A stretch of DNA of 9,600 bases from an uncultured Collinsella sp. (GTDB lineage Bacteria; Actinomycetota; Coriobacteriia; Coriobacteriales; Coriobacteriaceae). How positions within the stretch are numbered: position 1 is the stretch's first letter; the number at the start of each line of letters is the position of its first letter. Position numbers and translations under genes: made by a program. The notes beneath the pieces were generated by a model that saw only the letters and a program-made list of their open reading frames with translations, ran no database searches and was not told the origin of the DNA. The DNA is taken from assembly GCA_947002045.1 (NCBI GenBank), contig CAMQJB010000063.1, forward strand, positions 1 through 9,600, given 5' to 3'. Below are positions 1-6,912 of this stretch, piece after piece.

Positions 1-64
1 TTTTATGTCACGTACTGTTTTTACTAACCTCAACATAACATATATTTCATTAAATTAGTATATT

Positions 65-1000
65 TTAAAATCCGCCCATACCGGCAGAATAGGGATCGTC
101 ACAGGTACCATCGCTATACCAATGAGTAGACCCCACATAATTGCCATTTTCGTCATAAACATCCATAGTTTTAATGACTACTTTGCCGCCGCCGTTAGAG
201 GAGCCTCCCGAATAGCCGCTTCCACCAGAATAATTATTACCGCTATAAGAATTGTTGGAATAATTGTTTTGCTGAGAAGCCTGCTGCTGAGTCTGCGCCA
301 CTTCCTCTTGAGTCTTCGCCTCAGCTTCTGCTTTTGCCTTATTTACATCATCAATACGAGTTTGATAACGACTAATCTGTTCATTGATTTGATCAATGAA
401 CTTCTTAGAATCCTTTTTGGCATCTTCAAAAATAAGCTTCTGATTATCTTTATTAGAAATATCATTAAGAAGACCATTGAGGCTATTAATATGCTGCTGG
501 AGAGAGTCAGTATCTTCAGTAGAATTCACATCAAAATTAGCATGATCAACTAGAGAAGTATTCCACTCATTATTTTGAGCCTTACGGCAGCCTTTAATAA
601 TGGAATCGTATTTATTGAGCAACTTCGTCCAATCAGGGGAAGTGCCATCCGCATACTTAAAACTGTCATTAGAGATTTCTTTATTCAAAATCTCTTTATT
701 ATTTTGAGCATTTTTAATGGTATCAAGACGTTGCTCAAAAGTTAGTAACCCAGGATCAGCCTTAAAGGCAGCAACACTATCGCTAGCCTTTGAATACAAA
801 ACTTCAACCTGCTGATTATGTTCACTACATGCTTGTTTGTAATTGTAACCAGCATAACCACCGACACAACCAGCAATGAGCAGAGCAACAATACCGGCAC
901 CAATAATTACCCGCTTTTTAATCGAAGAATTCTCAACCTCTTCATTTTCCTGAGTATTATCTTCAGGATTGTCAATCTTGTCACTATTAAGTTCGTTCAT
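65..1000 (-). CDS. Unknown membrane-anchored protein with coiled-coil and Ser/Gly/Asn/Tyr-rich tail
   Basis: I do not recognise this 311-residue protein. Residues 1-27 are acidic and polar, and K28-K29-R30 precede one hydrophobic segment at about 31-53. The positive charges suggest the N-terminus stays inside and the rest lies outside the membrane. A lipobox-like L-I-A-G-C ends at Cys45, so it might instead be a lipoprotein, though a 44-residue signal would be long. Residues 55-180 are polar and probably helical. Residues 185-244 are charged, Lys/Glu/Gln-rich and look like a coiled coil. Residues 244-272 are a Ser/Gly/Asn/Tyr linker, followed by a compact 39-residue end containing YDENGNY and STHWYSDGTC. 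Other cysteines are at 58, 138 and 300. The start is supported by GAGGGG at 1006-1011, 5 bases upstream. The gene is far richer in A+T than its neighbours (a hand count of bases 481-540 gives 22 G+C in 60). A surface or cell-envelope role is inference only. Confidence 0.75.
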   Translation of the reverse strand: MNELNSDKIDNPEDNTQENEEVENSSIKKRVIIGAGIVALLIAGCVGGYAGYNYKQACSEHNQQVEVLYSKASDSVAAFKADPGLLTFEQRLDTIKNAQNNKEILNKEISNDSFKYADGTSPDWTKLLNKYDSIIKGCRKAQNNEWNTSLVDHANFDVNSTEDTDSLQQHINSLNGLLNDISNKDNQKLIFEDAKKDSKKFIDQINEQISRYQTRIDDVNKAKAEAEAKTQEEVAQTQQQASQQNNYSNNSYSGNNYSGGSGYSGGSSNGGGKVVIKTMDVYDENGNYVGSTHWYSDGTCDDPYSAGMGGF

Positions 1001-1117
1001 TTTAACCCCTCAATATTAAATCTGCGAGCGGTTCATGCATCCAGAAACTTACCAAACCCAACCGCTTACTTTCATACCCGATTTATTAATCCCAGTTCCA
1101 GAAAAATCTTCCTTATG

Positions 1118-1184
1118 AGTTGCGGTGAAATAGGGACTGTTTGGTGGGTAGAAGCCGCTATTCAATCCCTATTTCACCGCAACT
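1118..1184. repeat. Palindromic repeat A (19 bp perfect arms, 29 nt loop), REP-like
   Basis: Bases 1118-1136 are the exact reverse complement of 1166-1184, with a 29-base loop between them. The inner edge of the left arm reads AGGGACTG. The outer edge of the right arm lies 6 bases beyond the rsmB stop codon. On the minus strand the stem is not followed at once by a U run, so it is a poor intrinsic terminator, although it could still protect the 3' end of the rsmB message. The perfect arms and the position just after a stop codon fit REP-type elements. No mobilising transposase is in the window, so that origin is inference. Confidence 0.8.
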
Positions 1185-1190
1185 TAGTTG

Positions 1191-2591
1191 TTACTTATGG
1201 ACCAGGCGGGCGCAGAAGTGGCCGTCGTAGGAGTCGGCGTTTACGGGGACGCTTTGGAAGAGGCCTCGAGCGTTCTGGCGGACGGAGACGAGTTTCTTAG
1301 CCTGGGCAAACTCGGGCAGCTGCAGGATTTGCGCCTCGGAGAGCGGCGCCACGGTAAAGCCGGCACCCTCGGGAGAAGCCAGGAAGGCATCCACGACCTG
1401 AGTGTTCTCCTCAGCAAAAACCGAGCAGGTGGCATAGATAAGCTCACCGCCGGCAGCCACGCGCGCGGCGGCTTCCTTGAGCATCGTCAGCTGCAGTTTA
1501 GGAAGCTCAACCGTCACGTCCTTTTCGGTCAAGCGCCACGGAATCTCAGGATGACGGCGCATGGTGCCGGTACCCGAGCATGGGGCATCGATAAACACTG
1601 TATCGAACAGAACGGGTTTACCAAGCATGGCATCGAACGACGTGAGGACCGCATCGAGCTCGCATGCATCACCCGAGACGGTACGAACGCCCTTGATACC
1701 CGCCTTATGCAGGCGCGCGAGATTCTGGTCACACTTGCGATCGTGCAAATCGAGTGCAGTGTGCTGACGCTCGTAGCCGGCACGCTTGGCCTGGCACATC
1801 ATCACATAGGTCTTGGTGCCGCGACCGGCGCCGATCTCCAGGCAAAGCCCAGGACGGGTCGCCGCAGTAGCGATGAGCTGGGCGTTAAGGTCCGAGGCCA
1901 CGGCCGCCGCGCGTTCAAACACACCCGACGCAACCGTAGCCTGCGAATCGACCGGCGCATGGCAGCCCGGGAACACCGGCGCCACAAGCTGCGATAGGTA
2001 CGGATCAGGCTTGGTTGCAAAGGCGTTCTCGTGCAAAGCGAGCGGCGCGGGCGCCAGATTTCCTGCAAAGTTGAGCGCGCCCTCGGGCGTATCGAACGAC
2101 GCCATAATGCGAGCACACAGCCAGCGCGGCATACCCATCAGGCGAGATAGGCGAACCAATCGGCGCTCGGACTCATCGGCATCCGCCGCAGTGGCAAAGT
2201 CCTCGACGTTGTCCGCGACCTTATGCAGTACGGCGTTCGCCAGACCAGCAGCCGATTTAGCGCCGCTACGAACCAGCTCAACGCCCTGACTCACGGCAAC
2301 GCGACCCGGGGTATGCAGGTAGAGCATCTCGAAGGCCGAGATGCGAAGCGCCATGCGAACGCGCGGCGCAACCTTTTTGGGCTTATCGAGGAACTGATCG
2401 AGCAGTTCGTCCAAAATGCCCTGGGTGGCTGCAACCCCAAGTGCCAAACGGGCGGCAAAAGCAGAATCGCGCTGGTCAATGGCCTTGGCCGAAGCACGGG
2501 ACGAGAGCACATCGCGCGCATACATGCCGCGACGGTCGGCCTCCATCAGTACATCGAGCGCAAGCTTGCGCGCGGGGGATAGCTTACTCAT
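1191..2591 (-). CDS. rsmB: 16S rRNA (cytosine-5)-methyltransferase RsmB, NusB-like N-terminal domain
   Basis: RsmB uses S-adenosylmethionine to make 5-methylcytosine at position 967 (E. coli numbering) of 16S rRNA in the small ribosomal subunit. The product has 466 residues (429 in E. coli). Residues 1 to about 130 form a helical NusB-like RNA-binding domain, and about 215-466 the Rossmann methyltransferase domain. Both signature cysteines of the NOL1/NOP2/Sun family are present: Cys338 in DAPCSGTG (335-342), followed by RRHPEIPW, and Cys389 in YATCS (386-390). The usual cofactor loop CAAPGGKT is replaced by IGAGRGTKT (253-261). The ATG at 2589-2591 overlaps the fmt stop as ATGA, which implies translational coupling. 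An in-frame GTG at 2606 would add five residues inside fmt and is less likely. The family call is firm; the exact target base is inferred from the family. Confidence 0.95.
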   Translation of the reverse strand: MSKLSPARKLALDVLMEADRRGMYARDVLSSRASAKAIDQRDSAFAARLALGVAATQGILDELLDQFLDKPKKVAPRVRMALRISAFEMLYLHTPGRVAVSQGVELVRSGAKSAAGLANAVLHKVADNVEDFATAADADESERRLVRLSRLMGMPRWLCARIMASFDTPEGALNFAGNLAPAPLALHENAFATKPDPYLSQLVAPVFPGCHAPVDSQATVASGVFERAAAVASDLNAQLIATAATRPGLCLEIGAGRGTKTYVMMCQAKRAGYERQHTALDLHDRKCDQNLARLHKAGIKGVRTVSGDACELDAVLTSFDAMLGKPVLFDTVFIDAPCSGTGTMRRHPEIPWRLTEKDVTVELPKLQLTMLKEAAARVAAGGELIYATCSVFAEENTQVVDAFLASPEGAGFTVAPLSEAQILQLPEFAQAKKLVSVRQNARGLFQSVPVNADSYDGHFCARLVHK

Positions 2592-3508
2592 GACAGTACA
2601 CCCCACGTCAGATCGGCACCCTGCAGGCCGGCAGCCCAGGCAGAAGCAGCCATGGCACGCTTGCCGTCGGGCTTAACCTCGAGTAGCTCAACCGCACCAT
2701 CGGAAAGTCCCAGGTAGACACGCTTGCTCTTAACGGCAACAGCGCCCTCGCCAAGCGACACATCCGCCAGCGCAGCATCGAGCACGCGAACCGACTTTCC
2801 GGCAATCACGCAACGAGCAGGCGCGGTATCGGACGAAGCAAGCACATGACGCACACAATCGAGCGCCGCCATCTGCGGATCTAGACGCATCTCCTGCTTA
2901 GAAATCTTGGCGGCATGGGTAACAAGCGACTCATCCTGCTCAGTCCACACGGCGGTGCCATCGGAAAGCGAAGGAAGCGTATCGGCAAGCAATTTACCGC
3001 CAAGCTCAGCAAGCTCCATGGTCAGCGCCTCAGCATGCTTACCGGCAACCGACGTGGAAGCCTGAGCACAATAAGCGCCAGTATCCACGCCATGCCCGAT
3101 GCGCATGATAGAAACGCCAGCAACCTCGTCACCAGCGAGAATCGCACGCTGAATAGGAGCAGCCCCACGCCAACGAGGCAGCAAGGACGCATGGACATTC
3201 ACAATACCAAGCGGTGCCATATGCAGCACGTCATCAGGCAAAATGCAGCCATAAGCAGCCACACAGAAGATATCGGCTTGCGCAGCTTGGAGAGCCTCAA
3301 CAACCTCAGGCGTCATACGATTAGCCTCAATAACCGGCAACCCCAGCTCAAGCGCCTTGGCCTTAACAGGAGACGGCTCCAGCTTCTTACCACGCCCACG
3401 AACAGCATCAGGACGAGTAACAACAAGTACAATCTCGTTCCCAGCCTCAACAAGCGAAGTCAACGAAGGCACAGCAAAATCAGGCGTACCCATAAACACA
3501 ATACGCAT
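2588..3508 (-). CDS. fmt: Methionyl-tRNA formyltransferase
   Basis: Fmt transfers a formyl group from 10-formyltetrahydrofolate to Met-tRNA(fMet), giving the initiator for bacterial translation. The 306 residues match the family's usual length. The N-terminus MRIVFMGTPDFAVPSL is typical. The catalytic Asn-His-Asp triad is visible as Asn104 and His106 (NVHASLLPRWRG, 104-115) and Asp142 (GVDTG), equivalent to 106, 108 and 144 in E. coli. A C-terminal tRNA-binding domain runs from about 205 to the end and includes KPDGKRAMAASAW. The reading frame stays open to 3745, but GAGGAG at 3519-3524 and family length fix the start at 3508. Its stop overlaps the rsmB start (ATGA). The deformylase that undoes its product lies upstream across a 330-base spacer. 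The 5' part uses many U-ending codons, unlike the rest of the cluster. Confidence 0.97.
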   Translation of the reverse strand: MRIVFMGTPDFAVPSLTSLVEAGNEIVLVVTRPDAVRGRGKKLEPSPVKAKALELGLPVIEANRMTPEVVEALQAAQADIFCVAAYGCILPDDVLHMAPLGIVNVHASLLPRWRGAAPIQRAILAGDEVAGVSIMRIGHGVDTGAYCAQASTSVAGKHAEALTMELAELGGKLLADTLPSLSDGTAVWTEQDESLVTHAAKISKQEMRLDPQMAALDCVRHVLASSDTAPARCVIAGKSVRVLDAALADVSLGEGAVAVKSKRVYLGLSDGAVELLEVKPDGKRAMAASAWAAGLQGADLTWGVLS

Positions 3509-3518
3509 AAAAGTTAGT

Positions 3519-3524
3519 CTCCTC
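3519..3524 (-). promoter_or_regulatory. Ribosome-binding site deciding the fmt start
   Basis: GAGGAG on the minus strand lies 10 bases before the ATG at 3508. It supports the 306-residue form of Fmt over the longer open frame that begins at 3745. Confidence 0.75.
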
Positions 3525-3625
3525 TCAACCAAAGCCGAGACGGCTAAAAATAACAGCGGAAAGCAAAGTACCCTGCCCATCCGCAAGAACAATTCAACAA
3601 AGACAAATATACCCAAAACCAAAGA

Positions 3626-3650
3626 AAGAGCCGCAATAAAAGCAGCTCTT
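3626..3650 (-). terminator. Terminator-like hairpin between def and fmt
   Basis: Bases 3626-3634 pair with 3642-3650, giving nine base pairs with one G-U on the minus-strand transcript and a 7-base A/U loop. The stem is followed on the minus strand by the U-rich stretch TCTTTGGTTTTGGG. Two G residues break the U run, so it may be weak or partial. It lies within the priA-def to fmt-rsmB reading direction, where it could end the first unit or lower expression of the second. Function is inferred from structure alone. Confidence 0.45.
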
Positions 3651-3725
3651 CCAACAAAGCAATTATCAGCGAAGACGCCCTTCCCTGGCCTACGGCACCC
3701 GGGCGAAACGAAGCGCGACAACGTA

Positions 3726-3827
3726 GTCCCTGGGATGGGGCCCACACATATCGTCCCGCGCGCAGTTTCGCAGCAAAGCGAGAATGTTTGAGCACGGGAT
3801 GATATGTGTGGGCCCCATCCCAGGGAC
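3726..3827. repeat. Palindromic repeat B (33 bp arms, 36 nt loop), REP-like
   Basis: Bases 3726-3758 match the reverse complement of 3795-3827 at 32 of 33 positions; the one difference (C versus T) still allows a G-U pair on one strand. The 36-base loop contains a smaller imperfect hairpin at about 3765-3784, so the whole can fold as a hairpin on a hairpin. The outer ends carry GTCCCTGGGATGGGGCC and its complement. The element starts 11 bases after the def stop codon. The stem is not followed by a U run on the minus strand, so it is not a classical intrinsic terminator. A REP/RAYT-type origin is inferred. Confidence 0.85.
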
Positions 3828-3838
3828 GGACAATTAAC

Positions 3839-4375
3839 CTATTCAGTCTCGCCCGGTCGAGCGCCGCGGGCCAGGGCGTCCTGGTACTCCTTGACGGCCT
3901 TGAGCCTCTGCATCGGCTTGAGTCGCTCGAACATGGTGTTGCCGTGCAGATGGTCAATCTCGTGCTGCAGACACACGCAGAACAAATCGCCCGTGGCCTC
4001 ATAGCGAATCAAGTTGGCATCCAGGTCGTACGCCTCGACGATAACGTGATCGGGACGCTCGATCTCGCAGCTAATGCCAGGGATGGACAGGCAGCCCTCG
4101 CTAAACGGCACCAGATGGTCGCTCTGCTCAACAATGACAGGATTGATGAGCACGTACGGATCGTAGTCGTTCTTGTCGCTGTAGTCACAGTCAATGGTGA
4201 CGAGCTGGATGAGCTCGCCGATTTGCGGGGCAGCCAGGCCGCAGCCGCCGTTCTCGAACATCATCTTCTTCATCTTCTCGGCAAGCGCCTCAATCGCCGG
4301 GGTGATCTCCTCGATGACGGCGCACTCCTGACGCAGACGAGGGTCGGGCGAAAGTACGATTCCGTTGGCTTCCAT
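3839..4375 (-). CDS. def: Peptide deformylase
   Basis: Def is a cytoplasmic metalloenzyme that removes the formyl group from the N-terminal methionine of new proteins as they leave the ribosome. The 178-residue product shows all three family motifs: GCGLAAPQIG (44-53), EGCLS (93-97, metal ligand Cys95) and HEIDH (138-142, metal ligands His138 and His142 and catalytic Glu139). This fits a complete, active iron- or zinc-type enzyme. Two in-frame ATGs exist, at 4381 and 4375. AAAGG at 4382-4386 touches the first but stands 6 bases from the second, so I chose 4375. It begins 18 bases after the priA stop, implying one transcript with priA. Fmt, which adds the same formyl group, is the next gene on this strand. 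Confidence 0.96.
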   Translation of the reverse strand: MEANGIVLSPDPRLRQECAVIEEITPAIEALAEKMKKMMFENGGCGLAAPQIGELIQLVTIDCDYSDKNDYDPYVLINPVIVEQSDHLVPFSEGCLSIPGISCEIERPDHVIVEAYDLDANLIRYEATGDLFCVCLQHEIDHLHGNTMFERLKPMQRLKAVKEYQDALARGARPGETE

Positions 4376-4381
4376 GGCCAT

Positions 4382-4386
4382 CCTTT
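4382..4386 (-). promoter_or_regulatory. Ribosome-binding site deciding the def start
   Basis: AAAGG on the minus strand directly abuts the ATG at 4381 but lies 6 bases from the ATG at 4375, a usable spacing. It favours MEANGIVLSP as the N-terminus of Def. Confidence 0.55.
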
Positions 4387-4393
4387 CGGGTTG

Positions 4394-6847
4394 TTACATC
4401 AAATCATAGGCGTCGACGTCAACGCTCACGCTCACGCCGCGCACGGAGCCCACCTCTTTGAGGCAGGCGTCGATATCATTAGAGACATGGTACCCCACGG
4501 GCGACTTCACAAGCAGGTGGAAGCGATAACGGTCCTTGGCTCTCTCGATTACACACGAAGCCGGGCCCAGGACCTGCGGCACGGCGCTCCCCGCCCGCAA
4601 AAAGTCGGGAGCGGCGGCGTGCCAGCGGCGCTTGAGCAGCTTTGCGATGCGCCCAATGTAGTCCTGCGCGTCATCCGCGTTCACCGCCCACACCAAAATG
4701 TTGACCAGGCGCACAAACGGCGGATACAGCGCATCGCGGCGCTGGTCCAGGTCGTAGTCGGTAAAGATCGAGCGATCATGCTCGGCAACGGCACGAATGA
4801 CCGGATCCTCGGGCAGATAGGTCTGGATGATGACCTCGCCAGGGCGGTCACCGCGACCGGCACGACCGGCGACCTGCTCTAACAAATCGTAGGCGCGCTC
4901 CCCCGCTCTAAAATCGGGCAGCTTTAATGCAAAGTCTGCATTGACCACACCCACAAGCGTGACCTCGGGAAAGTCGAGGCCCTTGGCGATCATCTGGGTA
5001 CCTAGCAGCACCGCGCAATCGGCGGCATCGAACTGCTCGAGCAACTTTTTATGCGCGTCCTTGCCACGCGTGGAATCGGCGTCCATGCGAATGATGGCGA
5101 CATCCTCGGGCAGCATCTGGTGCAGTGCATCCTCGATCTGCTGCGTGCCCAGACCCATTTTTGCCAGATAGCGGCTGCCACATTTGGGGCAACGGCTCGT
5201 GGGCGCCGGATAGGGTTGCACGCGCCAGGACGAACCGCAGGTGTGGCACTGCAACGTATGCGTGCGCTCGTGATACGTGAGCGCGGTTGAGCAGTGGTTG
5301 CAGGTGGGGACGCAGCCGCACTCGCGGCACATCAAAAACGGCGCAAAACCGCGGCGGTTGTGCAGCAGCACGGCCTTCTCGCGGCGCTCGACCACGCGTT
5401 CCAAGCCTTCCATCAGCGGTTTTGAGAACATTGAGCGACTGCCGTGCGAGAACTCGCGGCGTAGGTCGGCAATGCGGACCGTGGGCAACACGGCGTGTCC
5501 CGGGCGCTCGGGCATCTCGACACGCGTCCAGGTGGCACCGTTGTACGTGCCGCGGCGGCAGCGGTCGAGGGCCTCGGCAGAAGGCGTGGCCGAGCCCAAC
5601 ACGAGGGGGCAACGATAGCGGCGCGCCATCTCGGCCGCCACCTCGCGCGCATGGTAGCGGGGACTGGAGCCTTGCTTATAGCTGGTCTCGTGCTCCTCGT
5701 CGATGATAATGAGGCCCAGGTCGCTGAGCGGGCAAAAGAGCGCCGAGCGGGCGCCCACGACCACGCGCGCGGCACCGCTGGCAACCATGTCCCACTGGTC
5801 CAGGCGCTCACCGGCCGAAAGGCGCGAATGGAACACGGCGACTGTCTCGCCAAAGCGCGAGCGGAAACGGCCGACGGTTTGGGCCGTCAGCGATATCTCG
5901 GGCAAAAGCACGCAGGCCGAACGGCCGGCCGCCAGCACGCGTTCGATGGCAGAGAGGTAGACCTCGGTTTTACCAGATCCGGTGACGCCGTCGACAAGGA
6001 CCACGTCGCCGTGGGCGTCAAGGCGGGCGCGCTCAATTTGCGCAAGCGCCTGCTGCTGGCCGTTCGTGAGCGCGACCGGCGCCTTGCCGCTCGCAGAGGA
6101 CAGCGTAGTCTGCTCGCTGCAGCCGCGCCAGGCACGGCGCTCTTCCACCACCACGACGCCACGTTTTTCGAGCGCCTTGATGGTCGCCGACATGCTGTTG
6201 TAGAGCAGGTTGAGATCGCGCGTCGTGACCGGCCCGCACTGGAGCGCCTCGATGAGCTGACGCTGGCGAACTGCGGTCTTGGGCGGCGTATAGTCAAAGC
6301 CCTCAGGCGTAAGCATCACCCAACGGTTTTGGATAGGCTTGACGGCTGGGCGCTCAACCGTCCACACGCCGTCATCGCCCTTGACCACGCGCGGACTTCC
6401 ACCCGGAGGCAAGAATAGGCGCAGGCACTCGGAAAGAGTTGCGACGTACTCGCGACTCATCCAGCGCGCAATGCGTGCAGCCTCAGCGGTAAAGAGCGGC
6501 TTGCTGAGGATAGCCTCGATAGGCTTGATGCGCGCGGGGTCGAGGGCGTCGTTACCTTGTAGGTTGGCAAGCTCGGGCGCGATGTCGACGATATAGCCCG
6601 CGGCCGCACGGTTGCCAAAATGGACTAGGACGGTGGAGCCGATCTGGGCATCGTTGGCGAGTGACTGCGGAATGCCGTAGGCAAACGGCTCGGACAGCGC
6701 ACGGGTCGGGATGTCGAGAACCACGCTCGCGTAGGCGGCGACGGGCTCAGATGCGGGCTCGGGCTGCGCCGGGGCGGCAGCAGGGGCCGCGGACTTCGGA
6801 GCTTCCTTAGGTTCCGGCGAACCAAACAGCGAAAGTTGCTCGGCCAT
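4394..6847 (-). CDS. priA: Primosomal protein N' (replication restart helicase PriA) with N-terminal QLSLF motif
   Basis: PriA binds abandoned replication forks and D-loops, unwinds the lagging arm and starts primosome reloading. The 817-residue product is longer than E. coli PriA (732). Residues 4-8 are QLSLF, the classic sliding-clamp-binding pentapeptide, followed by an Ala/Pro/Glu-rich linker (about 11-38). A 3'-DNA-binding domain covers about 39-140 and a winged-helix region about 175-245. The superfamily 2 helicase core has Walker A GVTGSGKT (287-294), DEEH (383-386), GTQMIAKGLDFP (616-627) and QVAGRAGR (658-665). The zinc-binding insert has cysteine pairs at 507/510, 516/519, 534/537 and 553/556, plus Cys512. 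The C-terminal domain runs from about 690. GGGAGGT lies 9 bases before the ATG at 6847; a longer start at 6886 is possible but would run into the terminator stem. def follows 18 bases later. Confidence 0.96.
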   Translation of the reverse strand: MAEQLSLFGSPEPKEAPKSAAPAAAPAQPEPASEPVAAYASVVLDIPTRALSEPFAYGIPQSLANDAQIGSTVLVHFGNRAAAGYIVDIAPELANLQGNDALDPARIKPIEAILSKPLFTAEAARIARWMSREYVATLSECLRLFLPPGGSPRVVKGDDGVWTVERPAVKPIQNRWVMLTPEGFDYTPPKTAVRQRQLIEALQCGPVTTRDLNLLYNSMSATIKALEKRGVVVVEERRAWRGCSEQTTLSSASGKAPVALTNGQQQALAQIERARLDAHGDVVLVDGVTGSGKTEVYLSAIERVLAAGRSACVLLPEISLTAQTVGRFRSRFGETVAVFHSRLSAGERLDQWDMVASGAARVVVGARSALFCPLSDLGLIIIDEEHETSYKQGSSPRYHAREVAAEMARRYRCPLVLGSATPSAEALDRCRRGTYNGATWTRVEMPERPGHAVLPTVRIADLRREFSHGSRSMFSKPLMEGLERVVERREKAVLLHNRRGFAPFLMCRECGCVPTCNHCSTALTYHERTHTLQCHTCGSSWRVQPYPAPTSRCPKCGSRYLAKMGLGTQQIEDALHQMLPEDVAIIRMDADSTRGKDAHKKLLEQFDAADCAVLLGTQMIAKGLDFPEVTLVGVVNADFALKLPDFRAGERAYDLLEQVAGRAGRGDRPGEVIIQTYLPEDPVIRAVAEHDRSIFTDYDLDQRRDALYPPFVRLVNILVWAVNADDAQDYIGRIAKLLKRRWHAAAPDFLRAGSAVPQVLGPASCVIERAKDRYRFHLLVKSPVGYHVSNDIDACLKEVGSVRGVSVSVDVDAYDLM

Positions 6848-6856
6848 GGTCTCTGC

Positions 6857-6863
6857 ACCTCCC
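6857..6863 (-). promoter_or_regulatory. Ribosome-binding site deciding the priA start
   Basis: GGGAGGT on the minus strand lies 9 bases before the ATG at 6847. The upstream in-frame starts at 6865 and 6886 have no comparable site, and the 6886 one begins right beside the terminator stem. Confidence 0.7.
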
Positions 6864-6886
6864 ATCCCATACGTCTTTAGAAACAA

Positions 6887-6912
6887 GAGCCCCGCTCGGG
6901 TGAGCGGGGCTC
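6887..6912 (-). terminator. Intrinsic terminator after gltX
   Basis: Bases 6887-6897 and 6902-6912 form a perfect 11-bp G+C-rich stem with a 4-base loop. On the minus strand the stem is followed by TTGTTTCT. It begins 23 bases after the gltX stop codon and ends 39 bases before the priA ATG, so it should end most gltX transcripts before priA. Confidence 0.8.

Larger units (their letters stand above)
3509..3838. other. Long def-fmt spacer holding a palindrome and a terminator-like hairpin
   Basis: This 330-base interval separates two genes that work in sequence and are often close together. Read on the minus strand, it holds from def towards fmt: palindromic repeat B, then about 75 bases without clear structure, a hairpin followed by a U-rich stretch, and a T-rich run into the fmt ribosome-binding site. 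The T-rich part translates to hydrophobic residues in more than one frame, which is a composition effect and not evidence of a gene. I saw no convincing promoter; TTGTTC and TACTTT 16 bases apart on the minus strand are the best I could find, and they are weak. Confidence 0.6.

Noticed and set aside
1118..1184. Intrinsic terminator of rsmB
   Set aside because: The stem is long, but the minus-strand sequence after it is CATAAGGAAG, with the first U run more than 10 bases away, and the 29-base loop is large. Kept as a repeat.
3509..3745. Longer Fmt with a hydrophobic N-terminal extension, or a small membrane peptide upstream of fmt
   Set aside because: The family N-terminus is MRIVFMGTPDF with a good ribosome-binding site just upstream. 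The hydrophobicity comes from T-rich DNA and appears in more than one frame, and part of the extension translates palindrome B.
4355..4396. SAM-III (SMK box)-like string around the def start (CCCGAAAGGATGGC)
   Set aside because: The resemblance covers the priA stop and the def ribosome-binding site, and I found no 3' partner able to close the outer helix. def is not a usual target. It looks like chance.
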